From contig NZ_CP047475.1 in assembly GCF_010587385.1 (NCBI RefSeq), positions 1,860,001 to 1,924,000 on the forward strand: a stretch of DNA of 64,000 nt, in the 5' to 3' direction. This document shows, in pieces, positions 62,431-64,000 of this stretch; the first letter of the stretch is position 1; each line of letters opens with the position of its first letter. The notes under the pieces were generated by a model. That model made no database searches, was not told where the DNA came from, and saw only the letters and a program-made list of their open reading frames with translations. The position numbers and the translations under genes are program-made. The DNA is from Vibrio astriarenae (GTDB lineage: Bacteria > Pseudomonadota > Gammaproteobacteria > Enterobacterales > Vibrionaceae).

Positions 62431-63681
62431 ATGATGAATGTGATTCAGGGTGCACAGATGTTGTTTGTCGCCTTTGGTGCTTTGGTACTGGTACCTCTGC
62501 TAACCGGACTTGACCCAAGTGTGGCTCTATTCGGAGCTGGTGTCGGCACACTGCTCTTTCAGTTTATTACCCGTCGTACTGTTCCCATTTTCCTCGCCTC
62601 TTCATTTGCTTTCATCGCTCCAATTATGTTCGGGGTACAAACTTGGGGTATACCTGCCACGATGGGCGGCTTGATGGCAGCGGGTGTTGTTTATGTAGCA
62701 ATGGGAGGCTTAATTAAAGCCAAGGGTGTCGAAATCGTTCATCGCTTACTCCCACCTGTCGTGGTAGGCCCTGTCATTATGGTGATCGGTTTGGGTTTAG
62801 CGCCTGTTGCGGTCAACATGGCACTGGGTAAAACGGGAGATGGAGCAGTTCAATTAATTGATGGCAATGCCGCGCTTTGGGTTTCAGCAGCATCATTGAT
62901 TACAACGATCGCAATCAGTGTTTTTGCTAAAGGCTTTTTAAAACTACTCCCCATCTTTGGCGGTATCTCCGTTGGTTATGCACTAAGTCTTGGCTTTGGT
63001 ATTGTTGACTTTACTCCAGTTGCTCAAGCCGCTTGGTTATCACTGCCTAACTTCACTATGCCGGAATTTAACATTAACGCTATTCTGTTCATGATTCCTG
63101 TCGCAATAGCCCCTGCTGTTGAGCACGTTGGTGATATGCTTGCTATCTCGAACGTAACAGGTAAGGACTACCTGAAGAAACCAGGACTTCATCGCACCAT
63201 CACTGGTGACGGGGTCGCAACCATCGCAGCATCGATGGTGGGCGCTCCACCAAATACCACCTATAGTGAAGTGACTGGTGCGGTCATGCTCACCAAAGCT
63301 TTTAACCCTATCATCATGACATGGGCTGCTGTTACGGCTATTGCATTAGCGTTGATTGGTAAACTCGGTGCACTGCTTCAAACCATCCCAGTCCCGGTAA
63401 TGGGTGGCATCATGATCCTTCTGTTTGGCTCTATTGCGACGGTTGGTTTGAACACTTTAATTAAGAACAAAGTCGATCTACATGACTCGCGAAACCTGGT
63501 GATTGTCGCAGTGACACTGGTCTTTGGTATCGGTGGCATGGCATTTGGTGTGGGTGATTTCAGCCTTCAGGGTGTGAGCTTGTGCGGTATTGTCGCTATC
63601 TTGCTCAACCAAATTCTGCCTCGTCAACTCGGTGAGAATCACGTTGTTGATAATGCGCAAATGGAAGAAGACAAAGCGTAA
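62431..63681 (+). CDS. uraA: Uracil:proton symporter UraA
   Basis: 416 residues of the NCS2 family with 14 expected membrane spans. Core signatures are GALVLVPLLTGLDPSVALFGAG, VAIAPAVEHVGDMLAISNVTG (the Glu essential for uracil binding in UraA) and GAPPNTTYSEVTGAVMLTK. It imports uracil with protons across the inner membrane. Neither upp nor another pyrimidine gene is adjacent. Confidence 0.94.
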   Translation: MMNVIQGAQMLFVAFGALVLVPLLTGLDPSVALFGAGVGTLLFQFITRRTVPIFLASSFAFIAPIMFGVQTWGIPATMGGLMAAGVVYVAMGGLIKAKGVEIVHRLLPPVVVGPVIMVIGLGLAPVAVNMALGKTGDGAVQLIDGNAALWVSAASLITTIAISVFAKGFLKLLPIFGGISVGYALSLGFGIVDFTPVAQAAWLSLPNFTMPEFNINAILFMIPVAIAPAVEHVGDMLAISNVTGKDYLKKPGLHRTITGDGVATIAASMVGAPPNTTYSEVTGAVMLTKAFNPIIMTWAAVTAIALALIGKLGALLQTIPVPVMGGIMILLFGSIATVGLNTLIKNKVDLHDSRNLVIVAVTLVFGIGGMAFGVGDFSLQGVSLCGIVAILLNQILPRQLGENHVVDNAQMEEDKA

Positions 63682-63708
63682 AACCATTTAGCCCAAATGA
63701 TAGCTTTC

Positions 63709-63741
63709 AACGCCCAAGAGATCTCTTGGGCGTTTTCTTTT
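63709..63741 (+). terminator. Terminator of uraA
   Basis: AACGCCCAAGAG / CTTGGGCGTT stem, within a longer palindrome, followed by a T-rich tail. Confidence 0.9.
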
Positions 63742-63826
63742 CTCACAACATCACAAAGCCTCTCTATGGTCTATAACTTTATTAAAGCCCCCTCTAACAA
63801 AAATAAAGACTTAAGAGAGAACAACG

Positions 63827-64000
63827 ATGCATAGGCTGCTGACATTATTCACAGGTTTACTACTTCCCTTCTCAACATTCGCTAACTACGATGTAGAAAG
63901 AGTTGCCCAAGGCTTGTCTATCCCATGGGCGATTGAATTTGTGACAGAACATCAACTCATCATCAATGAGAAAGACGGTAAGATTTCTCTACTCGATCTT
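63827..64000 (+). CDS. PQQ-dependent sugar dehydrogenase family protein, 5' part only
   Basis: 58 codons are present; the gene runs past the window. A signal peptide (MHRLLTLFTGLLLPFSTFA) is followed by VAQGLSIPWAIEFVTEHQL and INEKDGKISLLDL. This is the first blade of the soluble glucose/sorbosone dehydrogenase (YliI/Asd) propeller, a periplasmic PQQ enzyme. Only the N-terminus is available. Confidence 0.75.
   Translation, partial: MHRLLTLFTGLLLPFSTFANYDVERVAQGLSIPWAIEFVTEHQLIINEKDGKISLLDL

Overview
The window is a stretch of chromosome from a marine Vibrio-type gammaproteobacterium. The evidence is family-level: purC, hrpA, sulA and uraA of Vibrio type, a complete syp-like biofilm polysaccharide locus, an H-NOX/histidine kinase pair, and LexA, PurR and FNR boxes that match gammaproteobacterial consensus. 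I cannot name the species. I saw no rRNA, tRNA, CRISPR array or insertion sequence.

Layout. 1-24 kb is mostly housekeeping: the 3' part of gltS, a small stress membrane protein, an outer-membrane barrel, hrpA, a zinc/cadmium-type P-ATPase, a five-component peptide/nickel-type ABC importer encoded by four genes (the two permeases are fused), a MipA/OmpV-like protein, SOS-controlled sulA, PurR-controlled purC, a RhlE-type helicase, and a cNMP-CBS-DUF294 protein with a DnaQ-like exonuclease. 22.5-48 kb is the centrepiece: an H-NOX nitric oxide sensor and hybrid kinase lead into a syp-type locus. It holds sypA-D, a lone Hpt protein, sypG and sypH, then speA-speB, then sypI-R. 48-51 kb adds a secreted LruC-domain protein and a lipoprotein that share the same promoter architecture. 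51-64 kb is mixed: a diguanylate cyclase flanked by two small genes with perfect FNR boxes, an O-acyltransferase, a stand-alone acetylating aldehyde dehydrogenase, lipocalin, an M20 peptidase, a YgbA-type protein with an NsrR-like site, a polysaccharide deacetylase, yaeQ, two unlisted small ORFs, uraA and the start of a PQQ-type sugar dehydrogenase.

How it works together. The syp promoters carry repeated dyads of the form TTCTCA-N3-TGAGAA, which match the SypG enhancer pattern known from Vibrio fischeri. They lie upstream of GG-N10-GC sigma-54 promoters in front of sypA, sypI, sypP and the LruC gene, with a weaker version at sypM. A further dyad lies in front of the H-NOX gene. sypE and sypF are absent from their usual place and a 119-residue Hpt protein sits there instead. 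The hybrid kinase has a receiver but no Hpt domain. The simplest reading is one linked relay: nitric oxide / H-NOX to kinase to receiver to Hpt to SypG to sigma-54 promoters for polysaccharide and probable matrix proteins. This relay is an inference from gene content and sites.
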